Positions 1 to 6,204 of a stretch of DNA of 10,225 nt are shown here, piece after piece. Within the stretch, counting starts at the first letter, position 1. Each line of letters opens with the position of its first letter. Source of the DNA: SG8-41 sp036397875 (GTDB lineage: Bacteria; Pseudomonadota; Gammaproteobacteria; Burkholderiales; SG8-41); contig DASWIC010000293.1 of assembly GCA_036397875.1 (NCBI GenBank), positions 1 through 10,225 of the forward strand, in the 5' to 3' direction. A model generated the notes under the pieces. That model was given only the letters and a program-made list of their open reading frames with translations. It made no database searches and was not told where the DNA came from. Both the position numbers and the translations under genes were made by a program.

Positions 1-550
1 GCGCCGGATCGAAGGCGCCGTCGATCAGCACGTACAGCATCTTCGTAACCTTCCCGGAGCGGTTGCTCCACGCGTGGCTGGTGCCGCACTGGATCACGAC
101 GTCGCCGGTCCTGAGGTTGATCTCTCCCTCGTCAAGGATCAGGGTGATCTCACCCTCCAGCACCACCGCGTAGTCGACGGTCTCGGTGCGGTGCATCAGG
201 GGATGGCGGCCGCCGCGCCCCCAGGTCGACGCATCCTCCGCCCCGCTCGCGTGGAACGCCTCGCGCGCCTGCGCCGGAGTCATGTTGCGGATGGCGTCGG
301 ACTCCGGCGGGACCTCCGAAATGCGGAACATCGTTCCGTGCGGCGGCGGGTGAAGCTGGCGCTTCCCGGTGACGGGATCGGGCTCCTCGCGCGCGATCGG
401 TATCGGCATCGCGTTGGTTTTCCAGACTTCGTGCGAGCGCTGGCCGGGACGCAGCGGGTTGGTGTGAACCGGCGCCGGGCCGTCCGAAACGACGATCGCT
501 TTTCCGTTCCTGTCGTGGCCCGTGACCACGCGTCTGACTGTTGCTGCCAT
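1..550 (-). CDS. Cupin-domain protein (C-terminus cut by window edge)
   Basis: The 183 visible residues end at the window edge. About 100 N-terminal residues carry no motif I recognise; the cupin barrel begins near residue 115. First cupin motif: HRTETVDYAVVLEGEI at 120-135, with one His and an Asp (D126) near the usual metal-binding Glu position. Second motif: GDVVIQCGTSHAWSN at 149-163, with H159. This single-domain arrangement is common in small cupins encoded beside aromatic-degradation genes. Function is not predictable beyond a likely metal-binding or small-molecule-binding role. The ATG is chosen because GGAG lies about 8 bases upstream on the minus strand. It is last visible gene of the leftward block, 35 bases after the CinA-like gene, and that gap is a degenerate 7-base repeat that also supplies its ribosome binding site. 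Confidence 0.88.
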   Translation of the reverse strand, partial: MAATVRRVVTGHDRNGKAIVVSDGPAPVHTNPLRPGQRSHEVWKTNAMPIPIAREEPDPVTGKRQLHPPPHGTMFRISEVPPESDAIRNMTPAQAREAFHASGAEDASTWGRGGRHPLMHRTETVDYAVVLEGEITLILDEGEINLRTGDVVIQCGTSHAWSNRSGKVTKMLYVLIDGAFDPA

Positions 551-554
551 GGCT

Positions 555-589
555 TCTCCGTTTCTCGTTTCCCGTTACTCGTCCCTCAC
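555..589. repeat. Degenerate period-7 tandem repeat in a gene junction
   Basis: Five consecutive 7-base units read on the plus strand TCTCCGT, TTCTCGT, TTCCCGT, TACTCGT, CCCTCAC. The CGT at the end of each of the first four recurs exactly every seven bases (559, 566, 573, 580). The array fills the gap between the CinA-like and cupin genes and overlaps the stop codon of the former (586-588). On the minus strand its purine-rich complement contributes the cupin gene's Shine-Dalgarno-like GGAG. The repeat is imperfect, so chance or decay cannot be excluded from this copy alone. Confidence 0.55.
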
Positions 590-1086
590 CCCTGATCCTC
601 AAGCACGGCCACCAGCAGCTTGAGCCCGGCCGCGGCGAACGCGTACATGTTGGCGTAACGGTCACTGCTGCCGGTCTCAAGCGTGACGCTGCGTTCGCTG
701 GGTCCGGTTACTGCGAGACAGGTGTGACCGGGCGGATCGCCGTAGCGGTTGCCGGTGGGACCGGCCGCGCCGCTCTCGCCCACGCCCCACGTTGCCGCGC
801 AGCGGCTCCTTTGGGTGCGTGCGATGAGCAGCGCCCAGGGCTCGGTCGCCCCGCGCATGCCGGCGAACATGGCGTCCGCGGTGCCGCTCAGCGTGAGGAG
901 GGACTGCCGCGTGTAGTGCACGCCGCCCCCGATGAAATAGGCGGATGCGCCCGGCACCGCGAGCAGCGCCGCCGAGATGAGGCCGCCGGAGGACGACTCC
1001 GCGACCGCGACCGTCTCCTTCCGCCGCTTGAGGCACACCGCCGCCTGCTCGGCGAGCGGCATGAGGTCACGAGTGAACGGGTCCAT
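586..1086 (-). CDS. CinA C-terminal-domain (PncC-like) protein
   Basis: The 166-residue protein matches the stand-alone C-terminal domain of CinA, a family that includes nicotinamide-mononucleotide deamidase PncC, which hydrolyses NMN to nicotinate mononucleotide in pyridine-nucleotide salvage. Visible landmarks are AESSSGGLIS at 29-38 (usual AESCTGG), PGASAYFIGGGVHY at 45-58 and GVGESGAAGPTG at 101-112 (usual GIAGPGG). The Ser of the first motif is present (S31), but the YSNEAK segment of typical deamidases reads YTRQSL here (58-63), so the Lys of the Ser/Lys pair is Leu. The family call is firm; NMN deamidase activity is doubtful. The ATG lies 5 bases after the ABM gene's stop with no clear Shine-Dalgarno, suggesting translational coupling. 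Confidence 0.88.
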   Translation of the reverse strand: MDPFTRDLMPLAEQAAVCLKRRKETVAVAESSSGGLISAALLAVPGASAYFIGGGVHYTRQSLLTLSGTADAMFAGMRGATEPWALLIARTQRSRCAATWGVGESGAAGPTGNRYGDPPGHTCLAVTGPSERSVTLETGSSDRYANMYAFAAAGLKLLVAVLEDQG

Positions 1087-1091
1087 GAGTG

Positions 1092-1394
1092 CTATAGCTT
1101 GCTGTCGGTGACGCGCTCGAAATGCTCGGCGACCGGCGGTTGCGCGAAAAATCCCCCGACCAGCCCGCGGAACTCCTGGAACTTCGGCGACTGCCGGAAG
1201 TTGACCGTGTGCGACTCGATCGTCTCCCAGCGGATCAGGAAGTGATACCGTCCCTTGGTCTCCACGCAGCGCTGGAGCTCGTGCGAGATGTACCCTTTCA
1301 CGCTGCGGAAGATCGGCTCGACCTTCGGGAAAACGGCCTCGAACTGCGCGATGTCTTCCGGCTTGATATGCAAGATGGCAACTTCGAGAATCAT
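1092..1394 (-). CDS. Antibiotic biosynthesis monooxygenase (ABM)-fold protein
   Basis: A 100-residue protein of single-domain size for the dimeric alpha/beta-barrel ABM family. It starts with the strand MILEVAILHI and has the typical middle section GYISHELQRCVETKGRYHFL (34-53) followed by IRWETIESHTVNFRQS (54-69) with W56 and H62, then FRGLVGGFF. Family members include cofactor-free oxygenases acting on polyketides or quinols, haem-degrading proteins and many of unknown activity; this one cannot be assigned a substrate. The start at 1394 is preferred over an in-frame upstream ATG at 1466, because GGAGGGAG lies just upstream and the longer start would run back through the CMD gene's end. It sits 25 bases after that gene and 5 bases before the CinA-like gene. 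Confidence 0.9.
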   Translation of the reverse strand: MILEVAILHIKPEDIAQFEAVFPKVEPIFRSVKGYISHELQRCVETKGRYHFLIRWETIESHTVNFRQSPKFQEFRGLVGGFFAQPPVAEHFERVTDSKL

Positions 1395-1419
1395 GGCATC
1401 TCCCTCCGTCTGCTGAGTA

Positions 1420-1824
1420 CTATCGGCGTTTACCCGCGGCTGGCTTCTTTTTCGCCTTGGCCGCATCCTCTTTCAGCACTTCTTCGAACTGGATGATCGC
1501 GTGCGCGATCGCGGGCCAGCCGGCGTAGTGCCCGACGTGGATGATGGTTTCCATGATCTCCTCCTGGGTGAAGCCGAGGTGCATGGCGCTACGGTAGTGC
1601 GAATGCGTGCCGGCCGGGCGCGCCAGCGCGATATTGGAGGCGAGAGTGATCAGCTCGCGGTCGCGGATGTTCAGGTGGGGGCGCGACCAGATCTCGCCGA
1701 ACAGGTAGCCGACCGAAAGATCGTAGAGCTCGGGATAGAGCGCTTTCTGGTTCATCATGGTCCCGAGGCGGCCCATCTTGCGCAGGACCTCGAAGCCCTT
1801 CTTCATGCGTTTGCGGTGTTCCAT
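1420..1824 (-). CDS. Carboxymuconolactone decarboxylase family protein
   Basis: A 134-residue all-helical protein with the carboxymuconolactone decarboxylase (CMD) domain at about 30-117. Supporting segments are RDRELITLASNIALARPAGT (54-73), HSHYRSAMHLGFTQEEI (74-90) and a helix METIIHVGHYAGWP (91-104). PcaC-type members decarboxylate gamma-carboxymuconolactone in the protocatechuate branch of the beta-ketoadipate pathway; AhpD-type members use a CxxC pair, absent here, so it is not a thiol peroxidase. The tail (118-134) is unusually rich in Lys and Arg and lies outside the domain. Homology to the family is clear, but PcaC activity is not shown, because no other pca gene is adjacent. GAGGAAGGG upstream supports the ATG. 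Confidence 0.92.
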   Translation of the reverse strand: MEHRKRMKKGFEVLRKMGRLGTMMNQKALYPELYDLSVGYLFGEIWSRPHLNIRDRELITLASNIALARPAGTHSHYRSAMHLGFTQEEIMETIIHVGHYAGWPAIAHAIIQFEEVLKEDAAKAKKKPAAGKRR

Positions 1825-1841
1825 GGTCCCTTCCTCTCGGA

Positions 1842-1868
1842 CTGGATTCCCGCCTTCGCGGGAATGAC
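1842..1868. repeat. Solitary REP-like palindrome
   Basis: An 8-base stem ATTCCCGC/GCGGGAAT with loop CTTC (1846-1865) flanked by CTGG and GAC. All 27 bases are identical to the copy at 3838-3864. It lies in the 76-base gap between the 252-residue gene and the CMD gene, so a transcript of the block would carry a hairpin there. A 14-base perfect palindrome GAATGACGTCATTC (1862-1875) overlaps its right edge. This is the widespread proteobacterial palindrome that gives false peptides such as VIPAKAGIQ when translated. Confidence 0.85.
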
Positions 1869-1900
1869 GTCATTCGTGGGCGGCACGTGCCGACGGCGGG

Positions 1901-2659
1901 TTAGCGCTTCTTCTTCCGCGCAGCGGCTTTTAGCGGCGGCCACAGCCGGGTCGCCACGTTGGGCGAGCCCGGCGCGTGGACCAGTTTGCGCACCAGCGTG
2001 TCGGTCCACGCCGCCATCTCGGGACGCGCGTTCTCATGAAACGGGAAATGCTCGTCGCGGGCCGCCAGCGATTCGAATTCGTAGAGCACGGCATGCTTGG
2101 CCCACCCCGAGACCGAGTTCAACTTGCGGATGCCGAGGCAGCCGGGCAGCTTCGCCATCGAGGGCAGGCGCCAGTTGGCGTACCAGTCGAGGATCTCATC
2201 CTCCTCCGCGGAGCCGGCATTGAAGCTCCCGAGCTGGATGCAGGGGGCAAGCGTGTACTTGCCTTCGCGCTTCCTGGCCGCCGGTCCGGCCGCCCGATCT
2301 TCCTCGGTCACGATGTTGACGCGCTCGCCGATGCGCAGCGCGAGCATCTTCCGGTCCTCCGGCTTCAGCTGCGGGTCGAGCTTGCGCCGCGCGAGATTGG
2401 CGAAGGCGTGCGCCGATCTTCCGCCGAAGATCAGGATGTAGCCATTGCCGGTGGGCACCGCGGGATCGTCGGTGTGGCGCAGGCGGGGTTTGCCGCCGGC
2501 ATGCACGGGCTGCGCCTGGGCCGCGTAATGCGCTCCCCAGAGCACGCCCGGCTCCTTGAGCATGCCCGGTATGAACTTGCCGTTGAGCCAGGCGAGGTAG
2601 GCGTCGCGCTCCCCGTCCGGCAGGCCATACCACGAAATCCAGAGTCCTCGGTCAATCAC
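1901..2659 (-). CDS. Unrecognised 252-residue protein with an internal duplication (EthD/ABM-like halves)
   Basis: I cannot name a family with confidence. The protein contains the same signature twice: W-x6-P-x-M-x-K-x-P-G-x-L at 24-40 (WLNGKFIPGMLKEPGVL) and 159-175 (WYANWRLPSMAKLPGCL). Each is preceded by an acidic helix start and followed by a strand-like stretch. This resembles the helix-then-PG turn of EthD-like and other ferredoxin-like dimeric alpha/beta-barrel proteins, so a fused two-domain barrel is inferred. No signal peptide or membrane segment is seen; the C-terminus is basic (KAAARKKKR). The start is GTG at 2659, preceded by a run of G that can act as ribosome binding site; an ATG at 2672 is out of frame. 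It sits second in the leftward block, 86 bases after the FAH gene. Confidence 0.75.
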   Translation of the reverse strand: MIDRGLWISWYGLPDGERDAYLAWLNGKFIPGMLKEPGVLWGAHYAAQAQPVHAGGKPRLRHTDDPAVPTGNGYILIFGGRSAHAFANLARRKLDPQLKPEDRKMLALRIGERVNIVTEEDRAAGPAARKREGKYTLAPCIQLGSFNAGSAEEDEILDWYANWRLPSMAKLPGCLGIRKLNSVSGWAKHAVLYEFESLAARDEHFPFHENARPEMAAWTDTLVRKLVHAPGSPNVATRLWPPLKAAARKKKR

Positions 2660-2680
2660 TGTGCCCCCCCATCAGTGCTC

Positions 2681-2750
2681 CTTCCGCCTTCCGCCTTTCG
2701 CCTTTCGACTTTCGACTTTCGACTTTCGACTTTCGACTTTCGACTTCAGA
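2681..2750. repeat. Heptanucleotide tandem array (CTTTCGA)n
   Basis: Ten 7-base units in perfect register. Two CTTCCGC (2681, 2688) and one CTTTCGC (2695) lead into six exact copies of CTTTCGA (2702-2743), followed by the variant CTTCAGA (2744-2750). It occupies nearly all of the gap between the FAH gene and the 252-residue gene, and its last unit contains the FAH stop codon (TGA, 2746-2748 on the minus strand). The variant units at one end grade into identical units in the centre, as expected for an array growing by slippage. It is far too short and unspaced for CRISPR. Confidence 0.95.
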
Positions 2751-3684
2751 CTTTGCCGACCTGCGCGTACTTGCCGGTCAGCTGCGGCGTCTGCCCTTCA
2801 AGCTTCTTCTCCTGGCGATCGAGGCGGGTCTCCCGTGCCCAGGTGCGCTTGAGATCGTCGCGTACCTTGATGCGCAGCCGCCCCAGCCCCTCCGTCTCGA
2901 GCTCTATCCGGTCGCCGTCCTGGAACGCGGAGAGTCCGCGATGATTGGTCCCGGTGGCGACCACGTCGCCCGGCTCCAGCGTGTGGATAGCGCTGATCCA
3001 CTCGATGCAGCGCGGGATCTTGTGCGCCATGTCGCTGGTGTTGAAATTCTGCTTGAGCACGCCGTTCACCCACAGGCGGATCTGGAGGTTGCCGGGATCG
3101 CGGATTTCGTCGGCCGTGACGATATAGGGGCCCATCGGCGCAAAGGTGTCGCGCGACTTCATCTGGTAGAACGTGTTGCCCGCCGGCGGCAGCCCGCGGG
3201 CGGAGCCATCGATGAAATTGAGATAGCCGAACACGTGCTTCATCGCGTCCGCCGCCTTGACGTGCGTCGCCCGCTTGCCGATGACGAGTGCCATCTCCGC
3301 CTCGCCCTCGAAGATGGTGGCGGGCGCGTCCGGCAGCACCATGGTGTCGCCATCGCCGATGACGGCACTGGGGGACTTGTGAAACGCATTGATCGGCGCG
3401 CGTTCCGTGCGGGTTCCGTCTTCCATGTAGTTCACCGCCATGCAGTCGATGTTGTACGGCCTCGGCAGCGGCGGGCGGATCCTGACCTTGGCGAGCGGCA
3501 CGCCCTTGCTGGCCGCCGCCGCTTTTTCCAGTTTGGCCTTGACCTTCGCGAAGCGCTCGATCAGGCCGTTGACGAGGTCGTGCGGGCCGGTGTGCGGAAT
3601 GTCCGCGACCAGCTTCGACACGTCCACTACCGTGTCGCCCTTCAGGACGCCCAGCTTGAAATCATCGAAGAACAGAATCTTCAT
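2746..3684 (-). CDS. Fumarylacetoacetate hydrolase (FAH) family protein
   Basis: The 312-residue protein has the short N-terminal segment (about 1-70) and the C-terminal FAH domain (about 75-275) typical of bacterial FAH-family hydrolases, isomerases and decarboxylases of aromatic meta-cleavage pathways. Probable divalent-metal ligands are E128 and E130 (EAEMALVIGK) and D159 (FIDGSARG, usually NDVSARD). Other family marks are KSRDTFAPMGPYIVT (176-190), GVLKQNFNTSDM (208-219) and EPGDVVATGTNHRG (237-250). Substitutions in the second and third motifs (D-G-S for D-V-S, S-R-D for S-F-D) make it a divergent member, so the substrate is open. About 40 residues after the domain are charged and lack a known motif. 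The ATG has a GGGGGG ribosome site. It is the first gene of the leftward block and faces away from the molybdenum enzyme gene. Confidence 0.93.
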   Translation of the reverse strand: MKILFFDDFKLGVLKGDTVVDVSKLVADIPHTGPHDLVNGLIERFAKVKAKLEKAAAASKGVPLAKVRIRPPLPRPYNIDCMAVNYMEDGTRTERAPINAFHKSPSAVIGDGDTMVLPDAPATIFEGEAEMALVIGKRATHVKAADAMKHVFGYLNFIDGSARGLPPAGNTFYQMKSRDTFAPMGPYIVTADEIRDPGNLQIRLWVNGVLKQNFNTSDMAHKIPRCIEWISAIHTLEPGDVVATGTNHRGLSAFQDGDRIELETEGLGRLRIKVRDDLKRTWARETRLDRQEKKLEGQTPQLTGKYAQVGKV

Positions 3685-3719
3685 CGCACCCCCCTGTTGT
3701 GATACCTCGTGAAGCCGCG

Positions 3720-3749
3720 AGTTTACTAGAACTGGCCGCCACGTGAGAA
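3720..3749 (-). promoter_or_regulatory. Possible promoter of the FAH-led leftward block
   Basis: On the minus strand TTCTCA (3744-3749) and TAAACT (3720-3725) are separated by 18 bases. Each hexamer matches four of six bases of the sigma-70 -35 and -10 consensus. Position, 36 bases before the FAH start and between it and the REP pair, fits; the match is weak. Confidence 0.3.
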
Positions 3750-3779
3750 AGCCGGTTGGCGGCCTGTGGAAAAACTCTC

Positions 3780-3864
3780 GTCGCTCCCGCGGAGGCGGGA
3801 GCCCAGGAAACAGATTTCCGCACGGATTGACCAGCTACTGGATTCCCGCCTTCGCGGGAATGAC
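3780..3864. repeat. Inverted pair of REP-like palindromes (BIME-like element)
   Basis: Two 27-base palindromic units face each other across a 31-base spacer. The left unit (3780-3806) has stem GCTCCCGC/GCGGGAGC with loop GGAG. The right unit (3838-3864) has stem ATTCCCGC/GCGGGAAT with loop CTTC. The left unit matches the reverse complement of the right one at 22 of 27 positions, and the differences in the stems (GC for AT) occur on both arms, so pairing is kept. The right unit is identical to the solitary copy at 1842-1868. The element lies in the intergenic region between two divergent genes and ends 41 bases before the molybdenum enzyme start. Such pairs are usually mobilised by a RAYT transposase encoded elsewhere; none is seen here. 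Confidence 0.88.
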
Positions 3865-3905
3865 ATACTATCCACCATCCATCATTCACAAGTCATTGAC
3901 CACGC

Positions 3906-6194
3906 ATGATCGCAGCTCGCAGGGAAGATGTCCGTCTCGTCACCGGCGCCGGCCGTTACACCTCGGATTGGAATCCGGAGGGCCAGCTGCACGCGGCGTT
4001 CCTGAGAGCCGACCGCGCGCACGCGGAGATCGTCCGGCTCGACGCCCGCCGCGCGCTCGCTCTCTCCGGCGTAAGCGCGGTTCTCACCGGGGAGGACGCG
4101 CGCGCGGCCGGATTCAAGTCGCTGCCCAATATCGTCACCTACTCGGGAAAGGACGGCCAGCAGGTCAGGAAACCGCATCATCCCGTGCTCGCGATGGGGC
4201 GCGTGCGCTTCGTCGGGGAGCCGGTTGCAATGGTCGTCGCCGACAGCGCGGCGCTAGCCGAGGACGCGCGGGAGTCGATCGACATCGAGTACCGGGATTT
4301 GCCCGCCGTGGCGAGCTTCGAGGCGGCGGTGCGGGCGGGCGCGCCCCAGCTCCACGATGACGTCCCGGGCAATCTCGCTTTCGAGTACGAGTCCGGCGAC
4401 GAGCAGGCGGTCGCGGCCGCGTTCGCGCGGGCGAAATACGCGAGCAAGGTCACCATGGAGAGCCAGCGCCTCGTCGGCAACATGCTCGAGCCGCGCGCCT
4501 GCGTGGTGGCGTACGACCCTGCGAGCGGGCGCTACACCATACACGCGCCGATGCAGGGCCCCGGCAGCATGCGCGGCCAGATGATGCAGGTGACGGGGCT
4601 CGACAAGGACCGCCTCGCGCTCGTCGCCCAGGACGTCGGCGGGAGCTTCGGCGTGCATGGCGCGGCCTACCCGGAATACTTCGCGGCGATGATCGCGGCG
4701 CGCCGGCTCGGGCGCCCGGTGAAATGGGTGGGGTCGCGGAGCGAAGTCTTCATGAGCGACTTCCACGGGCGCGCGATCTCCCTCACCGGCGAGCTCGCGC
4801 TCGATGCGGACGGAAAGTTCCTTGCCATCCGCTTCGACGACCGCGCCGACCTCGGGGCGTACGGCGCGGCCTTCGGGACGTTCATCGCCACGCGCAACCT
4901 GACCATCACCATGGGAGGGGTGTATCGCGTCCCGGCGCTCTATGCCCGCACGCGGCTCGCCTACACCAACACCGTGCCGGTATCCGCCTACCGCGGCGCC
5001 GGGCGCCCCGACATCGCCTATGCCATCGAGCGGCTGGTGGACTACGCCGCAGCCGAGCACGGCTTCGACCCGGTCGAGCTGCGCCGGAAGAACCTCATCC
5101 CGCGGGCCGCCATGCCGTACAAGACGCCGAACGCAGTCACCTACGATTCCGGCGATTTCGAAGGCGTGATGGACGACGCGCTCGAGCGCGCCGGCTGGTC
5201 GGGGTTCCCCGCGCGGCGCGCGGCGGCGCGGCGTGCCGGCAAGCTCCGCGGCATCGGCATCGCGACCTATCTCGAGGCGGGAGGCGCGGGCGCCGTGCCG
5301 AAGGACCAGGTCGCGGTGGAATTCGACCGGAACGGCGCCATGACGCTCTTCGCGCTCACCCAGTCCTCGGGCCAGGGACACGAAACGATATTTCCCCAGA
5401 TCGTCGCCGCAGCGCTCGGCATCGACACGAAGCACGTCCGCTTTCATCCCAGCGCCCCCACCACCGACCTGATGGGCAACGCGACCGGCGGATCGCGCGG
5501 CGCGCTCGGCACCGGTAGCGCGTTCCGCGTCCTCGGCGAGAAGTTGATCGAGCTGGCGCGTCCGCATGCCGCCGCCAGGCTGAAGGTGCCGGAGAGCACG
5601 CTCGCCTATTCCAGGGGGCGATTCGTCGCGGGCCGCCGCTCGCTCGGCTTCGTCGAGCTCGCGCGCGCGCTGGCCGGCCCGGAACCGCATCCTCTCGACA
5701 CGATCGCCGAAGGCACCTTCGGCGCCACCTACCCGAACGGGTGCCATATCGCCGAGGTCGAGATCGACCCCGAGACCGGCGCCGCGACCATCGAGCGCTA
5801 CACCGCGGTCGACGATCTCGGCAACGTCATCAACCACGCGCTCGTCGAGGGCCAGGTGCACGGCGGCGTCGTGCAAGGCGCGGGACAGGCCTTCGGCGAG
5901 CACGCGATATACGACCCCGCGACGGCGCAGCTGCTGACCGGGAGCTTCATGGATTACGTCATGCCGCGCGCGGGCTGGATGCGGGAATTCGGGGTGTACG
6001 ACCATTCCGTCCCCACGCCGAACAACGCGCTCGGCGCGAAGGGCGTGGGAGAGGCTGGCTGCACCGGCTCGCTACCCGCGCTGGTCAACGCCGCGCTGGA
6101 CGCGCTGCGCCCGCTCGGGATCAGGCATCTCGACATGCCGCTGACGCCCGCCCGGCTCTGGCGAGCGATGCAGGACGCACGCTCGCGGGAATAG
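3906..6194 (+). CDS. Xanthine dehydrogenase/form II CoxL-type molybdopterin-binding subunit
   Basis: The 762-residue protein is a full-length molybdenum-cofactor subunit of the xanthine oxidase family, which hydroxylates purines, N-heterocycles or aldehydes with oxygen from water. The N-terminal hammerhead domain covers about 10-140. Cofactor motifs follow: DVGGSFG (243-249), AYRGAGR (361-367), SSGQGHE (487-493), MGNATGGSRG (523-532), and GAKGVGEAG (710-718) with catalytic Glu E716. AYRGAGR is the form II signature, not the AYRCSFR loop of true CO dehydrogenase. No FAD-binding medium subunit or 2Fe-2S small subunit is encoded on either side, which is unusual since these normally form one operon. 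The start is forced: an in-frame TGA lies at 3897, and no Shine-Dalgarno is visible, so weak or leaderless initiation is possible. It ends 10 bases from the convergent cold-shock gene. Confidence 0.95.
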   Translation: MIAARREDVRLVTGAGRYTSDWNPEGQLHAAFLRADRAHAEIVRLDARRALALSGVSAVLTGEDARAAGFKSLPNIVTYSGKDGQQVRKPHHPVLAMGRVRFVGEPVAMVVADSAALAEDARESIDIEYRDLPAVASFEAAVRAGAPQLHDDVPGNLAFEYESGDEQAVAAAFARAKYASKVTMESQRLVGNMLEPRACVVAYDPASGRYTIHAPMQGPGSMRGQMMQVTGLDKDRLALVAQDVGGSFGVHGAAYPEYFAAMIAARRLGRPVKWVGSRSEVFMSDFHGRAISLTGELALDADGKFLAIRFDDRADLGAYGAAFGTFIATRNLTITMGGVYRVPALYARTRLAYTNTVPVSAYRGAGRPDIAYAIERLVDYAAAEHGFDPVELRRKNLIPRAAMPYKTPNAVTYDSGDFEGVMDDALERAGWSGFPARRAAARRAGKLRGIGIATYLEAGGAGAVPKDQVAVEFDRNGAMTLFALTQSSGQGHETIFPQIVAAALGIDTKHVRFHPSAPTTDLMGNATGGSRGALGTGSAFRVLGEKLIELARPHAAARLKVPESTLAYSRGRFVAGRRSLGFVELARALAGPEPHPLDTIAEGTFGATYPNGCHIAEVEIDPETGAATIERYTAVDDLGNVINHALVEGQVHGGVVQGAGQAFGEHAIYDPATAQLLTGSFMDYVMPRAGWMREFGVYDHSVPTPNNALGAKGVGEAGCTGSLPALVNAALDALRPLGIRHLDMPLTPARLWRAMQDARSRE

Positions 6195-6204
6195 GGAATT
6201 CTTG

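Noticed and set aside
74..595. Plus-strand frame opposite the cupin gene
   Set aside because: No domain pattern; the minus strand gives a clear cupin barrel with a ribosome site.
1092..1466. Longer ABM protein starting at 1466
   Set aside because: The added 24 residues overlap the CMD gene's 3' end and have no family match; the internal ATG at 1394 has a clear GGAGG-type ribosome site.
1420..1824. AhpD-type alkylhydroperoxidase
   Set aside because: The CxxC redox pair is absent; the protein contains no Cys in the domain.
2681..2750. CRISPR array
   Set aside because: Units are 7 bases and directly adjacent, with no spacers and no cas genes.
3662..3889. Short minus-strand frame with a peptide of the HSREGGNP type
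   Set aside because: This is the well-known false translation of the REP-like palindrome pair, not a gene.
4254..6005. Long antisense open frame of 583 codons opposite the molybdenum enzyme gene
   Set aside because: Its translation is Arg/Gly/Val-rich with no domain pattern, and the plus-strand frame has every motif of the family. Long antisense frames are expected in GC-rich coding DNA.
3906..6194. Aerobic carbon monoxide dehydrogenase large subunit (form I)
   Set aside because: The active-site loop is AYRGAGR and lacks the Cys of the form I AYRCSFR loop; partner subunits are also absent.
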